A DNA stretch of 64,000 nt from GCA-002282575 sp964606405 (GTDB lineage Bacteria > Pseudomonadota > Gammaproteobacteria > Thiomicrospirales > Thiomicrospiraceae): assembly GCA_964606405.1 (NCBI GenBank), contig CAZSGH010000003.1, forward strand, positions 37,263-101,262. The letters are read 5' to 3'. Below, piece by piece: positions 53,165 to 60,801 of the stretch. The notes under the pieces are model-generated. The model saw only the letters and a list, made by a program, of their open reading frames with translations, was not told the origin of the DNA and did no database searches. The position numbers were made by a program, and so were the translations under genes. Position 1 is the first letter of the stretch, and each line of letters starts with the position of its first letter.

Positions 53165-54853
53165 TCATTCGCATAATTTCGCTTCAGTGATAAAAATAGA
53201 AGGGGTATCTGTGTGTGATATATATAAATTTTCACGTGCCCGCGTTATAGCAACATAAAATATTCGCCGCTCTTCTTGCAAAAGTTCTTCAGATCTGTTC
53301 TCTCCAGGCATCATAAGATCGTTAGCGCCTAGCAGCCAAACACTATCGAATTCTAAGCCCTTGCTTGCGTGAATGGTCATTAAACTAACACCGTCGGATC
53401 GTTTGTCATTCTCGTTAATTAGTTGCCCTAATCGTTGCTTAATTGTTCCTCTGTAACGACATAAAATTACAGCTGCACTGTCAAAGTGCCGATGTTTTTT
53501 TTCATCACAAAAGCGTTTGAAGAAAGAGGCTACACCTTTAATAATGAGCGACTCTTTGCCTCCTTCTTCAATAAGACTAAGCCATTGGCTATAAATCTCT
53601 ATAAATTCTTTTATTGCTTTTTTGTTAGGGTTGTCTTTGGGAAGGTGAGAGTAAAGAGACTCAATGTTGCAATGATGGTCGTTTACGAATGAGTCCAATA
53701 TCAAGTCAGGAACTCCCATCCACATGAGTGTATGGCGTAGACCAACAGTGCTATTATCAACCAACGATTTTAGGAGACTAATGATTGCTTGAGGCTCAGC
53801 TAAATCCATAAATTTTTCCCCAGTACGTGAGTAGGGGATATTCATCGACTTTAGCGACGTTTCAATTTTATCTAGCTGTCTGTTGTTGCGCGCAAGCACT
53901 GCAAATTCGCAGAAAGACGATCCGCTTGTAATAATCGTTTTGCAAATTTCGTCAGCTTCTTCCGTATCACTTGAATAATCCGTCACGAAGATGTTGCATT
54001 GTATTTTATTACCAGACTGCATTTCTTTAGGGACTCTGGATTGGTTCTTAGAAATTAAACATGACGCTTTTTCAATGATAAGAGGTCCGCTACGGTAATT
54101 TACTGGCAGTGTAACCATTTGAGCATTAGTTTCTTGCATAAAACGCATCATGCCATTAAACCCTAGCGCGTGTCTGAAACTGTAAAGTGATTGGTCATCA
54201 TCACCTACGCCAGTTATTTGGGTGCCGTTTCTGTGATAGCACATTATGAGCTCATATTGAACTTCATCAATGTCTTGAAATTCATCAACTAGCATCCATT
54301 TTGCTGGAAGTGGCCTTATGATCCCGTCGTGGATATTGCGAACAGCGTTTAATAAGAGGTCGGAGTAGTCCAGAACGTTCATCTTATCTAATGAAGCCTG
54401 ATACTCGGCATAAACAATGCTTGCGTCATCGTTACCTAAGCTTGGTTTCAAAACTGATTTAAGGAAGTCTATACTTTTCAGTGCTGATTCAAAGTCTATG
54501 TTTTTACGTTTGCTGACTATGGTTTTGATAAGCTTGTATCGTTCGTGCTCACTAATGATTTTTTTTTGGTTGTCAATTTTCGCATGTTTGTCTTGGAAGT
54601 TACATAGTCTATGAAAATTAGAGGTAAGCAGTCGTCGACTATGAGTGCTTCCAATTCTTGCATTAAATCGTGTTTTAAGTTGAGCTGCTGCGTCATTGGT
54701 AAATGATATTGCGATCAAGTTCCCAGGTTCGGACTTGAGAAGCCTTTCGCCTCTATGAACGATAACTGTAGTCTTACCAGATCCAGGAGCTGCTGTGACA
54801 AGCAAATCTCCATCAGCTAGTACGGCAGCTTCCTGTTGTTTGTTTAATGGCAT
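53165..54853 (-). CDS. UvrD/Rep-family DNA helicase
   Basis: A 562-residue superfamily 1A helicase, shorter than UvrD (about 720). Motifs in order: LNKQQEAAVLADGDLLVTAAPGSGKTT (I), FTNDAAAQL (Ia), VDEFQDIDEVQYE (II), GDDDQSLYSFRHA (III), VNYRSGP (IV), VSLMTIHASKGLEFDSVWL (V) and FYVAITRARENLYI (VI). All are intact. It follows the 212-residue gene with a TAATG overlap. It may assist element replication or recombination; no nuclease domain follows. Confidence 0.92.
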   Translation of the reverse strand: MPLNKQQEAAVLADGDLLVTAAPGSGKTTVIVHRGERLLKSEPGNLIAISFTNDAAAQLKTRFNARIGSTHSRRLLTSNFHRLCNFQDKHAKIDNQKKIISEHERYKLIKTIVSKRKNIDFESALKSIDFLKSVLKPSLGNDDASIVYAEYQASLDKMNVLDYSDLLLNAVRNIHDGIIRPLPAKWMLVDEFQDIDEVQYELIMCYHRNGTQITGVGDDDQSLYSFRHALGFNGMMRFMQETNAQMVTLPVNYRSGPLIIEKASCLISKNQSRVPKEMQSGNKIQCNIFVTDYSSDTEEADEICKTIITSGSSFCEFAVLARNNRQLDKIETSLKSMNIPYSRTGEKFMDLAEPQAIISLLKSLVDNSTVGLRHTLMWMGVPDLILDSFVNDHHCNIESLYSHLPKDNPNKKAIKEFIEIYSQWLSLIEEGGKESLIIKGVASFFKRFCDEKKHRHFDSAAVILCRYRGTIKQRLGQLINENDKRSDGVSLMTIHASKGLEFDSVWLLGANDLMMPGENRSEELLQEERRIFYVAITRARENLYISHTDTPSIFITEAKLCE

Positions 54854-55491
54854 TACGATTGAACACTTGCTTTATTACGCTCCTGAATGTACTTAAAGAA
54901 GCTTTTATCGGCATTTTCCACGATCAAGTTTGCTACTTTTTTCATCTTTCGATTGTATGTAGCAATGACTTCATCTCTTTGTTTTTTGGTAAACATGTCA
55001 TTGATGCGTAGACGGCTGGCAATTTCAACGATCTCATTAAACTGAGAAATTAGTCTCGCGTATCCTACGGAAATAGGGGATCCAGCATAGATAGTTGTTT
55101 CGTTTTTGTCTTCCGATTCAGGTGATGAAAACAAACAAGGATCAACGAATCCCATGCTTTCTGCCATGTTCGTTAGTCGTGCTAACTCTTTTTGCATCTC
55201 TTCTTTTGTTTTCTTAATACTGCCTATGAGGATTTCTTCAACCTTATCAAAGTTAGCGTTTCGCGAAGAAATGTTTTCTAATGCTGAAGCAGTGATGTCA
55301 ATCGATTTGAACTGTCGTAGAACAACCCCTTTAGCTTGGTATGACAAATTGGACAAGACAATGGGTTGTATGGCTCTATCAGCCTGTTCTTTAATTCGAG
55401 GGTTTTTTAACAAGTCTTGTTTTAACCGACGAATCACCTTCTTATTAATTTGATCGTCTACTGTTGCTTTTTCAGGGGTCAAGGTTGTCAT
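54853..55491 (-). CDS. Unknown protein coupled to the helicase
   Basis: A 212-residue, charged, mostly helical protein without signal or membrane segment. It contains coiled-coil stretches (EILIGSIKKTKEEMQKELARL; KKQRDEVIATYNRKMKKVANLI). ICE- and IncC-type elements carry DUF1845-like proteins of similar size and place, but I cannot confirm membership. The stop overlaps the helicase start, and it diverges from ssb across a 260 base control region. Confidence 0.5.
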   Translation of the reverse strand: MTTLTPEKATVDDQINKKVIRRLKQDLLKNPRIKEQADRAIQPIVLSNLSYQAKGVVLRQFKSIDITASALENISSRNANFDKVEEILIGSIKKTKEEMQKELARLTNMAESMGFVDPCLFSSPESEDKNETTIYAGSPISVGYARLISQFNEIVEIASRLRINDMFTKKQRDEVIATYNRKMKKVANLIVENADKSFFKYIQERNKASVQS

Positions 55492-55589
55492 ATATCATCC
55501 TTTTGGTTGTGTATTGTTGGATATTACATCACCGCGGACATGTTATCAATACAATTTAACGACAGAAGCAATGAATTTTGATTTATTGG

Positions 55590-55618
55590 TTGACATCTCA
55601 ATTCCAATTTTGTAAAGT
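55590..55618 (+). promoter_or_regulatory. Sigma-70 promoter for the ssb operon
   Basis: TTGACA at 55590-55595, 17 base spacer, TAAAGT at 55613-55618. A transcript starting near 55625 would have a ~125 base leader before ssb. It sits in the divergent region between the - strand helicase pair and ssb. Confidence 0.65.
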
Positions 55619-55696
55619 CACACGTGATTGTGGTCTACGACCATGCTAGGGATCGGCGATAATGATCCTACTTGCTTATGCAAGACTAACCACCCA

Positions 55697-55736
55697 GTTC
55701 GGGAGCTATTTCCGAACGGAGATGCTCCCTTTTTTT
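55697..55736 (+). promoter_or_regulatory. Two-state leader 1 with intrinsic terminator, before ssb
   Basis: Hairpin A pairs GTTCGG (55697-55702) with CCGAAC (55712-55717). Hairpin B pairs GGGAGC (55701-55706) with GCTCCC (55724-55729) and is followed at once by seven T, a classic rho-independent terminator. A and B share bases, so only one can form; A would act as anti-terminator. Smaller stems (GGTC/GACC, CTTGC/GCAAG) occur upstream in the leader. Confidence 0.65.
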
Positions 55737-55750
55737 AATAGGAGTATCTT

Positions 55751-56227
55751 ATGTCAATACATCAAAATCTTGTGGTTTTCGGCGGAAACGTTGGAAATGT
55801 AAACTTTAAAGTTTTACCAAATACCTCCGTTCTTGATTTTTCTATCGCTTCAACTCAAAAATTTGTTGATAGTAGTGGAACAACTCGAGAGGTAACTGAA
55901 TGGATGCCAATCGTAGTTTTTGGAAAGCGTGCTGAAGCCCTTAAAGACATTATTGTTAAAGGGATGAATGTCGTTGTTACTGGCCAACTGAAGACCCAGA
56001 AATGGGTAAAAGATGGTCATAACTTTCAGAAAACGCAAATAGAAAATCCAAGTAACATCCAGTTTGGCAATAAACCAGATCCCAATCGTTCTCAGACAAG
56101 ACAACCATCAAATTCGACGTCAGAACTAACAAATGTTGGTTTTGGTACGGGTGATTTTGATTCTTCTTTGCAGGACAACAATGTTCCAGATTTTCATCAC
56201 TTAATGGATGATGATCTGCCAATCTAA
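55751..56227 (+). CDS. ssb: Single-stranded DNA-binding protein
   Basis: A 158-residue SSB with an OB fold in the first ~105 residues (LVVFGGNVGNVNFKVLPN, VTEWMPIVVFGKRAEAL, GMNVVVTGQLKTQKW) and a disordered tail ending DDDLPI. The host-type tip is DDDIPF; the final Phe is replaced by Ile. An AGGAG site lies 6 bases before the ATG. First gene of the recombination cassette; it would coat ssDNA during transfer and recombination. Confidence 0.93.
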   Translation: MSIHQNLVVFGGNVGNVNFKVLPNTSVLDFSIASTQKFVDSSGTTREVTEWMPIVVFGKRAEALKDIIVKGMNVVVTGQLKTQKWVKDGHNFQKTQIENPSNIQFGNKPDPNRSQTRQPSNSTSELTNVGFGTGDFDSSLQDNNVPDFHHLMDDDLPI

Positions 56228-56232
56228 CACAA

Positions 56233-56266
56233 CCCTAGTGGGGTATTACCCCACAGGTGATACTCC
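56233..56266 (+). promoter_or_regulatory. Two-state leader 2, before the ERF gene
   Basis: Hairpin A: GTGGGGT (56238-56244) with ACCCCAC (56248-56254). Hairpin B: GGGGTAT (56240-56246) with ATACTCC (56260-56266), seven pairs with one G-U. The 5' arm of A is the 5' arm of B. Confidence 0.65.
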
Positions 56267-56297
56267 ATTTCAATTTTCTTTAATCAGGAGAACTGTT

Positions 56298-56894
56298 ATG
56301 TCAGTATCAACTTTGGAATCAAAACCGAACGCTCAATTGTTTGCAGCCTTGTCAGAGGTGCAAGCAAAGATTCAAACTGTTATTAAAAGAGGAGAAGGTG
56401 AGTATGCTTTTGCCACATTTGATGACGTTATGCAGTTGGTGCGCCCACACCTAGAGAGCACAGGATTATCCATTACCCAGTTTCCAGACAATGGAAAAAA
56501 CTTGGTGTCTATTATTGGGCACAAAGATGGTGGGTACATGGTTTCAACAATGGAAATACCATTGTTCTACAATCCCCTTAAAAACCTTAACGCTACTCAA
56601 TCTTGGGCATCTGCGGTAACGATGGCGCGTCGTTATGCTGTCACTTCCATTTTCGGGATGACGGCTAAAAATGAAGACGACGATGGTGCGGCCGCAGGTA
56701 CTACAACCAATAAGACACCTGTTGATGAGGCTTGGCTAGAGCAAAATCTTGCTCGGGTCATTAAAAACCAACGTTGGCATCAAGCTGTTGATTATTTCCG
56801 CGAACAATTGACTGGCGATGCCAGTGCAATTGAATATGCGCTAAAGCGACTAAAAGCTGAGGCAAATAATCGAGGCATTGAATTAAACATCTAA
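56298..56894 (+). CDS. erf: ERF-family single-strand annealing protein
   Basis: A 198-residue recombinase starting at ATG 56298 with AGGAGA 7 bases upstream. The ERF signature WASAVTMARRYAVTSIFGMTAKNEDDDGA is at residues ~100-130, and VIKRGEGEYAFATFDDVMQLVRPHL earlier matches the family start. ERF proteins anneal complementary ssDNA; with SSB and the exonuclease downstream this is a Red-like recombination set. Confidence 0.88.
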   Translation: MSVSTLESKPNAQLFAALSEVQAKIQTVIKRGEGEYAFATFDDVMQLVRPHLESTGLSITQFPDNGKNLVSIIGHKDGGYMVSTMEIPLFYNPLKNLNATQSWASAVTMARRYAVTSIFGMTAKNEDDDGAAAGTTTNKTPVDEAWLEQNLARVIKNQRWHQAVDYFREQLTGDASAIEYALKRLKAEANNRGIELNI

Positions 56895-56905
56895 ATTAAA
56901 CCCTT

Positions 56906-56938
56906 GCGGGTACTTCACCCGCTAGGATGTCGTACCCG
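56906..56938 (+). promoter_or_regulatory. Two-state leader 3, before the exonuclease gene
   Basis: Hairpin A: GCGGGT (56906-56911) with ACCCGC (56917-56922). Hairpin B: CGGGTAC (56907-56913) with GTACCCG (56932-56938), seven perfect pairs. The two are exclusive. B ends 8 bases before the GGAG site. Confidence 0.7.
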
Positions 56939-56956
56939 GATCCATTGGAGAAAAGT

Positions 56957-57928
56957 ATGACAACACAATTTCATGACCACATTGAACAAGGAACAACTGA
57001 GTGGCACGCCATGCGTAACACACGCATAGCTGCATCGGATATACCAGTTTTAATGGCGCGTCAAACCGTCAGTCTTAATGACATCCCAAGTTTTGTTCAC
57101 TTTGAGTCAATCGAAGGAAATCAAGTAACACTACAAGACCATCCGTTTCGAACGATTGGTTCTTTGTGGCGTGAGAAAAAACTTGGCGTCTTAGAAGTCC
57201 ACAGTGATTATGCCATGGCAATGTTTGAACACGGACATGAGCAAGAAGAAGCAATCATTCAAGAAATATCTGATGAGTTATTCGTCAAACTACGTCCATT
57301 GGTAGCGACCAAAGACGATTGGATGATGGCGAGCTTAGATGGCGTGTCAACGGATCGCAAGATCGGTGGTGAAGGAAAAGCACCAGTATTGCGATTCGTG
57401 GATGGTGAGAAGGTGTTTTCCAATTCGCTAAAATTGGCGTTAGAAGGAAAAATACCTGATTACTATTGGACACAGGTGCAATGGCAAATAGCGGTTACTG
57501 GAATAGAGAGAATCTATTTTGGCGTCCGAAACCCTGTTGATGGAAAATTAATCGGTCCATTCGAAATTCTTCCCAATGAAGAGTTCATAGAGCAAATGAA
57601 AGTTGTGGCGCGTAATTATGCTGACCAATTCTTCACAGACGTTGAAGACTGGGAAGTGTATAACCAGATTGCGACTGAATATGCTCGAATGAATGATCAG
57701 ATTAAAGCCATTGAATCAAAGATGGCACCTTTGAAAGAAAGCTTGATTGATTTTTCAAAAAAGCAACCAGTTGCTCAAGTCCATTTTCAGCGACTTTATG
57801 TCGCTAAAAACAAAGGACGATCAACAACGGACTATAAAAGTTTTGTCGAGACGCTTAGCGTTTCGGAGGAGCAAATTGCGCCGTTTAAGAATGTTGGTGA
57901 GGATAGCTTTACGGTAAGAACGCGTTAA
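56957..57928 (+). CDS. YqaJ-like (lambda Exo type) exonuclease
   Basis: A 323-residue protein starting at ATG 56957 (GGAG 8 bases before). It has GTTEWHAMRNTRIAASDIPVL, the acidic GHEQEEAI, ASLDGV, an E-x-K (GEGKAP) and YYWTQVQWQIAVTGIERIYFGV, the ordered motifs of YqaJ viral recombinase nucleases that trim dsDNA ends to give ssDNA for the annealing protein. The C-terminal third is helical and not conserved. Confidence 0.88.
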   Translation: MTTQFHDHIEQGTTEWHAMRNTRIAASDIPVLMARQTVSLNDIPSFVHFESIEGNQVTLQDHPFRTIGSLWREKKLGVLEVHSDYAMAMFEHGHEQEEAIIQEISDELFVKLRPLVATKDDWMMASLDGVSTDRKIGGEGKAPVLRFVDGEKVFSNSLKLALEGKIPDYYWTQVQWQIAVTGIERIYFGVRNPVDGKLIGPFEILPNEEFIEQMKVVARNYADQFFTDVEDWEVYNQIATEYARMNDQIKAIESKMAPLKESLIDFSKKQPVAQVHFQRLYVAKNKGRSTTDYKSFVETLSVSEEQIAPFKNVGEDSFTVRTR

Positions 57929-57945
57929 AGCTATCAAAATCTAAA

Positions 57946-57978
57946 CCCATGAGGGCTATTCCTCATGGGGTAGCTCTC
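57946..57978 (+). promoter_or_regulatory. Two-state leader 4, before the 114-residue gene
   Basis: Hairpin A: CCCATGAGG (57946-57954) with CCTCATGGG (57961-57969), nine pairs. Hairpin B: GAGGGCTA (57951-57958) with TAGCTCTC (57971-57978), eight pairs with one G-U. Loop plus 5' arm of A forms the 5' arm of B. Confidence 0.7.
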
Positions 57979-57997
57979 TATTTTGGAGATATTCAAA

Positions 57998-58342
57998 ATG
58001 TTAGCTACCGTCTACGAAGAGCAACTCGATCTTTTTCAAAGCGAGTTGGTCCGCGAAACAAATAGATCTGGTGTTGTAACCGTTCAAAAGTTCAGATGTC
58101 CCAAAATGTCTGATGTGGAAGCAAGAAATATCTTGGTTGGGTTTTTGCGTGAGTCATTCGATTTATTGCAAGACTTAGCAACCTTACCAATACATCGTAT
58201 TGAAATTGTGCGGTGGGTTATGGATAAGAGTCGCACTGATATTTTTGGTTTTGACGCTTGCGCAGTGGCGCTTGGTGTTGAACCAAAGCACCTGAGAGAT
58301 GAATTCCTTAAGCACGGTCTTAAGGATCTAATAACTATTTAG
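57998..58342 (+). CDS. Small protein, possible helix-turn-helix
   Basis: A 114-residue protein starting at ATG 57998 (GGAG upstream). The C-terminal IFGFDACAVALGVEPKHLRDEFLKHGL fits a helix-turn-helix of the kind found in small phage and plasmid proteins. No enzyme motif. It lies between the exonuclease and primase genes and ends 13 bases before the latter. Confidence 0.55.
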   Translation: MLATVYEEQLDLFQSELVRETNRSGVVTVQKFRCPKMSDVEARNILVGFLRESFDLLQDLATLPIHRIEIVRWVMDKSRTDIFGFDACAVALGVEPKHLRDEFLKHGLKDLITI

Positions 58343-58345
58343 ATA

Positions 58346-58382
58346 GGAGGCCGTCATGGCTCAACAAGACTTGACGGCCTTC
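58346..58382 (+). promoter_or_regulatory. Stem covering the primase ribosome site and start codon
   Basis: GGAGGCCGTCA (58346-58356) pairs with TGACGGCCTTC (58372-58382), 11 pairs with one G-U. It buries the Shine-Dalgarno GGAGG and the A of the ATG. Translation of the primase probably needs the stem to be opened, e.g. by ribosomes arriving from the gene upstream. Confidence 0.7.
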
Positions 58383-59537
58383 ATCGAGGCTGTGAAAAAA
58401 GAGGCAGAAGGGCGTTGGAGGTTCATATTTGGATCTCTATGCTCTAATCTGAGCGTGGCAATAGCCACGTTCGACAAGCAAAAGTCTCGTCAGGTGCCTG
58501 ATCCAATAACTGGCGCAGGTAAGACTAGGTTTTGCTTAATGAAAAAATGGGAACAAAACGGAGCAGGGATATTTTCTCCTTTCACGCCAGAGTGCGTTAT
58601 GGATGGTTGGCAGCTTCTTATGGAGTGCAATTCATGGTCGTTCATGGATTGCATTAATGAGGTTGCAGAGTTGCTAAATGTTAAAAGGTCAAAATTCGGT
58701 TTTGGTCAATATACTGCGGCAATAAAAGTTCCAGCATCAGCACCTGTTGCTGTCGAAGTTGCCGTCGACCATGCCGCAATTGATAAGCACAAGCAAAAGA
58801 TGGTGCGTTTCTGGAAAGAAACATACCACCTAGATGCTGCACAAGCTGCAGTTGCGAGAAGATATCTCCTTAGCCGAGGAATCAAAGCGATTCGTACAAA
58901 ATGGGTTAAGTTCCACCCGTCTGCTTATTATTACAATGAGTTGACTAAAACCTTCTCTTATCATCCGGCAATTGTTTGTGCCGTTCAGGATGATCAGGGT
59001 AAAACAACGACCATATATCGTTATTACCTGACTGCAGACGGTACAAAGCTCGTTGCAGTCGATGGTGTTGAGATTGAGGATGGAAAAAAGCCAATGGGTC
59101 TACCCAATGGAATGACTATTTCTGGCTCATCAACATTATTGGGTGATTTACGTGAAGATGGTTTAGTTTTTATGGTGGAAGGACTTGAAACAGGTTTTTC
59201 TGTTTTCCAGCAATATGGGTACCAAGTACCTGTAGTCGTTGGGCATACAGCTAACGGCATGCTTCAAGCGTCTTTACCAAACGGAACTAAGGCCGTTGTC
59301 ATCTTTACTGACAGAGATGTCAGTAAGATTGAAAATGGCGTTGAAAAAGGATACACAGGTCAGCGTACATCCATTCAGCTAAAATCTCATCTTATTGAAG
59401 AAGGGATTAACGCTTTGTGGACAGCGCCTGGTGCAGACGTAAAAGATGGACCGAAAGGTGCAGATTGGAACGATGCATTAAAACAGGCCGGTGAGTTTCC
59501 GTCTTTGGAAATAATTAAGGCTAAACTAGGTCTATAA
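58356..59537 (+). CDS. Toprim-domain plasmid primase-like protein
   Basis: A 393-residue protein. The N-terminal part has the frame of a P4-type primase zinc domain (RQVPDPITGAGKTRFCLM, then CVMDGWQLLMECNSWSFMDCINEVAELL), but the usual CPxCGG cysteines are missing. After a linker comes the central region TTTIYRYYLTADGTK and a Toprim domain with FMVEGLETGFSVFQ, VVGHTANGM and VVIFTDRDVSK. It would prime DNA after transfer or for replication. Start ATG 58356, with its site in a stem. Confidence 0.78.
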   Translation: MAQQDLTAFIEAVKKEAEGRWRFIFGSLCSNLSVAIATFDKQKSRQVPDPITGAGKTRFCLMKKWEQNGAGIFSPFTPECVMDGWQLLMECNSWSFMDCINEVAELLNVKRSKFGFGQYTAAIKVPASAPVAVEVAVDHAAIDKHKQKMVRFWKETYHLDAAQAAVARRYLLSRGIKAIRTKWVKFHPSAYYYNELTKTFSYHPAIVCAVQDDQGKTTTIYRYYLTADGTKLVAVDGVEIEDGKKPMGLPNGMTISGSSTLLGDLREDGLVFMVEGLETGFSVFQQYGYQVPVVVGHTANGMLQASLPNGTKAVVIFTDRDVSKIENGVEKGYTGQRTSIQLKSHLIEEGINALWTAPGADVKDGPKGADWNDALKQAGEFPSLEIIKAKLGL

Positions 59538-59540
59538 CGC

Positions 59541-59609
59541 GATGACATGCCCCATTTGGGCATGTCGTCCTAATAAGTTTTTACTGAGAATTTATTAGGG
59601 CGACATGCC
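59541..59609 (+). promoter_or_regulatory. Two-state leader 5, long stem before a 31-residue peptide gene
   Basis: Hairpin A: GATGACATGCCC (59541-59552) with GGGCATGTCGTC (59558-59569). Alternative hairpin B: an 18 base arm 59559-59576 with 59592-59609, seventeen Watson-Crick pairs and one G-U. In this copy the 3' arm of A is the 5' arm of B, a variant of the pattern elsewhere in the operon. Confidence 0.7.
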
Positions 59610-59633
59610 AAATAACAAATGGAGTTTGTAATC

Positions 59634-59729
59634 ATGAAATGCGACGTTGAAGTAGTTTTAGTAAGTCCAGAGGATTGGGACCAACTGTTAGAGCAAGATA
59701 CTGTTGTAATCCACAACCCAGAAGAATAA
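59634..59729 (+). CDS. 31-residue peptide
   Basis: ATG at 59634 with GGAG 9 bases upstream opens a 31-codon frame, acidic (KCDVEVVLVSPEDWDQLLEQ... ending NPEE). It follows the long stem leader. Too short to assign; acceptable codon use and a good ribosome binding site support it. Confidence 0.4.
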   Translation: MKCDVEVVLVSPEDWDQLLEQDTVVIHNPEE

Positions 59730-59809
59730 ATTTCTTCAAAAATGTTGCCCAACTATTTTCTATTTCGGACTTTCGTGATTACATTGAGCTAACCGAGAGG
59801 AGACTTATT

Positions 59810-60160
59810 ATGTTGGGCGATATCAAATCACTATTAACAGAAACATGGCCATTACAATTTGGCGAATCAATTGAGAGCGCAATCGCTCTTGGATTAATTT
59901 TGCTAATCATATTCATTATGGCAAAACCATTGAGCTTTTTTTTACCAGCTCGATTTTCAACCTTGGCTAATACGCTATTGGCGGTGTTCTTGTTTATGGC
60001 TAACTTATACTCAATGAACAGCACACCATTTTTGGAAGGAAACATTATTGTATTTGTGGCTTATTTGGCTGGCTTACTTTTTTTTGCTCCGATTGTAATA
60101 TTGATTGAAGCTAAAAACGTGGTAACACCATTAGAAAAGTCACCTAAAAACATTCAGTAA
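59810..60160 (+). CDS. Small membrane protein, unknown
   Basis: A 116-residue protein starting at ATG 59810 (GAGAGGAGA upstream), with three hydrophobic segments (SAIALGLILLIIFIMA; FSTLANTLLAVFLFMANLY; NIIVFVAYLAGLLFFAPIVIL). No family recognised. A terminator-like hairpin follows. Confidence 0.6.
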   Translation: MLGDIKSLLTETWPLQFGESIESAIALGLILLIIFIMAKPLSFFLPARFSTLANTLLAVFLFMANLYSMNSTPFLEGNIIVFVAYLAGLLFFAPIVILIEAKNVVTPLEKSPKNIQ

Positions 60161-60165
60161 GAATT

Positions 60166-60194
60166 GTTTTGCACTCACTGCAAAACCGTTTTTT
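60166..60194 (+). terminator. Intrinsic terminator after the membrane protein gene
   Basis: GTTTTGCA (60166-60173) pairs with TGCAAAAC (60179-60186) around a 5 base loop, followed by CG and six T. The next 90 bases (60195-60286) are packed with short stems (CCCTG/CAGGG, CTAGC/GCTAG, TGAC/GGTCA) and could start a new transcript leader. Confidence 0.65.
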
Positions 60195-60286
60195 GAGGTC
60201 CTTGGACTTCGGCAGCTGACGCCAATAAGGTCAGTGCCCTGTGCAAACAGGGATAACCACGCTAGCACTTGCTAGTATTTAACCTT

Positions 60287-60323
60287 CCCAAAGGGACACT
60301 ATCCCTTTGGGGTAGTTGTTTCT
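60287..60323 (+). promoter_or_regulatory. Two-state leader 6, before the 128-residue gene
   Basis: Hairpin A: CCCAAAGGGA (60287-60296) with TCCCTTTGGG (60302-60311), ten pairs. Hairpin B: 60293-60301 with 60313-60322, nine pairs including two G-U and a bulged T. Confidence 0.55.
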
Positions 60324-60346
60324 GAGGGGTAACCTGGAGAGCAACT

Positions 60347-60733
60347 ATGTATAAAGGTATTCTTTACCTAGTTCCATTGTCGGTATTGGTCGCATGGGGC
60401 GGTCAAATGATAATTCCAATTTTATTGGCTTCATTGGTCGCAAGTCTGTTTGTGTTTGGGATGTTTCCCAAACGTGTGCAGGACGAAATATGTGATAAAA
60501 ACCCTTTCTTAGCCACCCTTATGCACCATCAGGTAACTGAAGATGTGGTTGTAGAAGAGGCACCAAAAGTCGAAACCCCTGATGTGCAGGTAAAGGTAAT
60601 CATGCCTAAGCCTACTTATCAACCCTGTGATAACTTTCCTCCTATTCAGAAGGAAAGAAAAAAACGTAGAACCCCCATCAAAGAAGTGAAGGCAGAAGAC
60701 TCATCTACTGTCGAATACATTAGCGATCTGTAA
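60347..60733 (+). CDS. Small membrane protein with charged tail, unknown
   Basis: A 128-residue protein with two hydrophobic segments (ILYLVPLSVLVAWGG; IPILLASLVASLFVFGMF) then a cytoplasmic tail rich in Pro, Val and Lys (KVETPDVQVKVIMPKP; KERKKRRTPIKEVK). GGAG lies 7 bases before the ATG. No family recognised. Confidence 0.55.
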   Translation: MYKGILYLVPLSVLVAWGGQMIIPILLASLVASLFVFGMFPKRVQDEICDKNPFLATLMHHQVTEDVVVEEAPKVETPDVQVKVIMPKPTYQPCDNFPPIQKERKKRRTPIKEVKAEDSSTVEYISDL

Positions 60734-60745
60734 ATCAAACCCTAA

Positions 60746-60782
60746 ATGGGCAAGCACTTGCCCATATGGGCTTTGCTTGCTC
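60746..60782 (+). promoter_or_regulatory. Two-state leader 7, before the TraT-like gene
   Basis: Hairpin A: ATGGGCAA (60746-60753) with TTGCCCAT (60758-60765). Hairpin B: GGGCAAGC (60748-60755) with GCTTGCTC (60775-60782), eight pairs with one G-U. Confidence 0.65.
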
Positions 60783-60801
60783 ACAACATTGGAGCAAAAC
60801 C

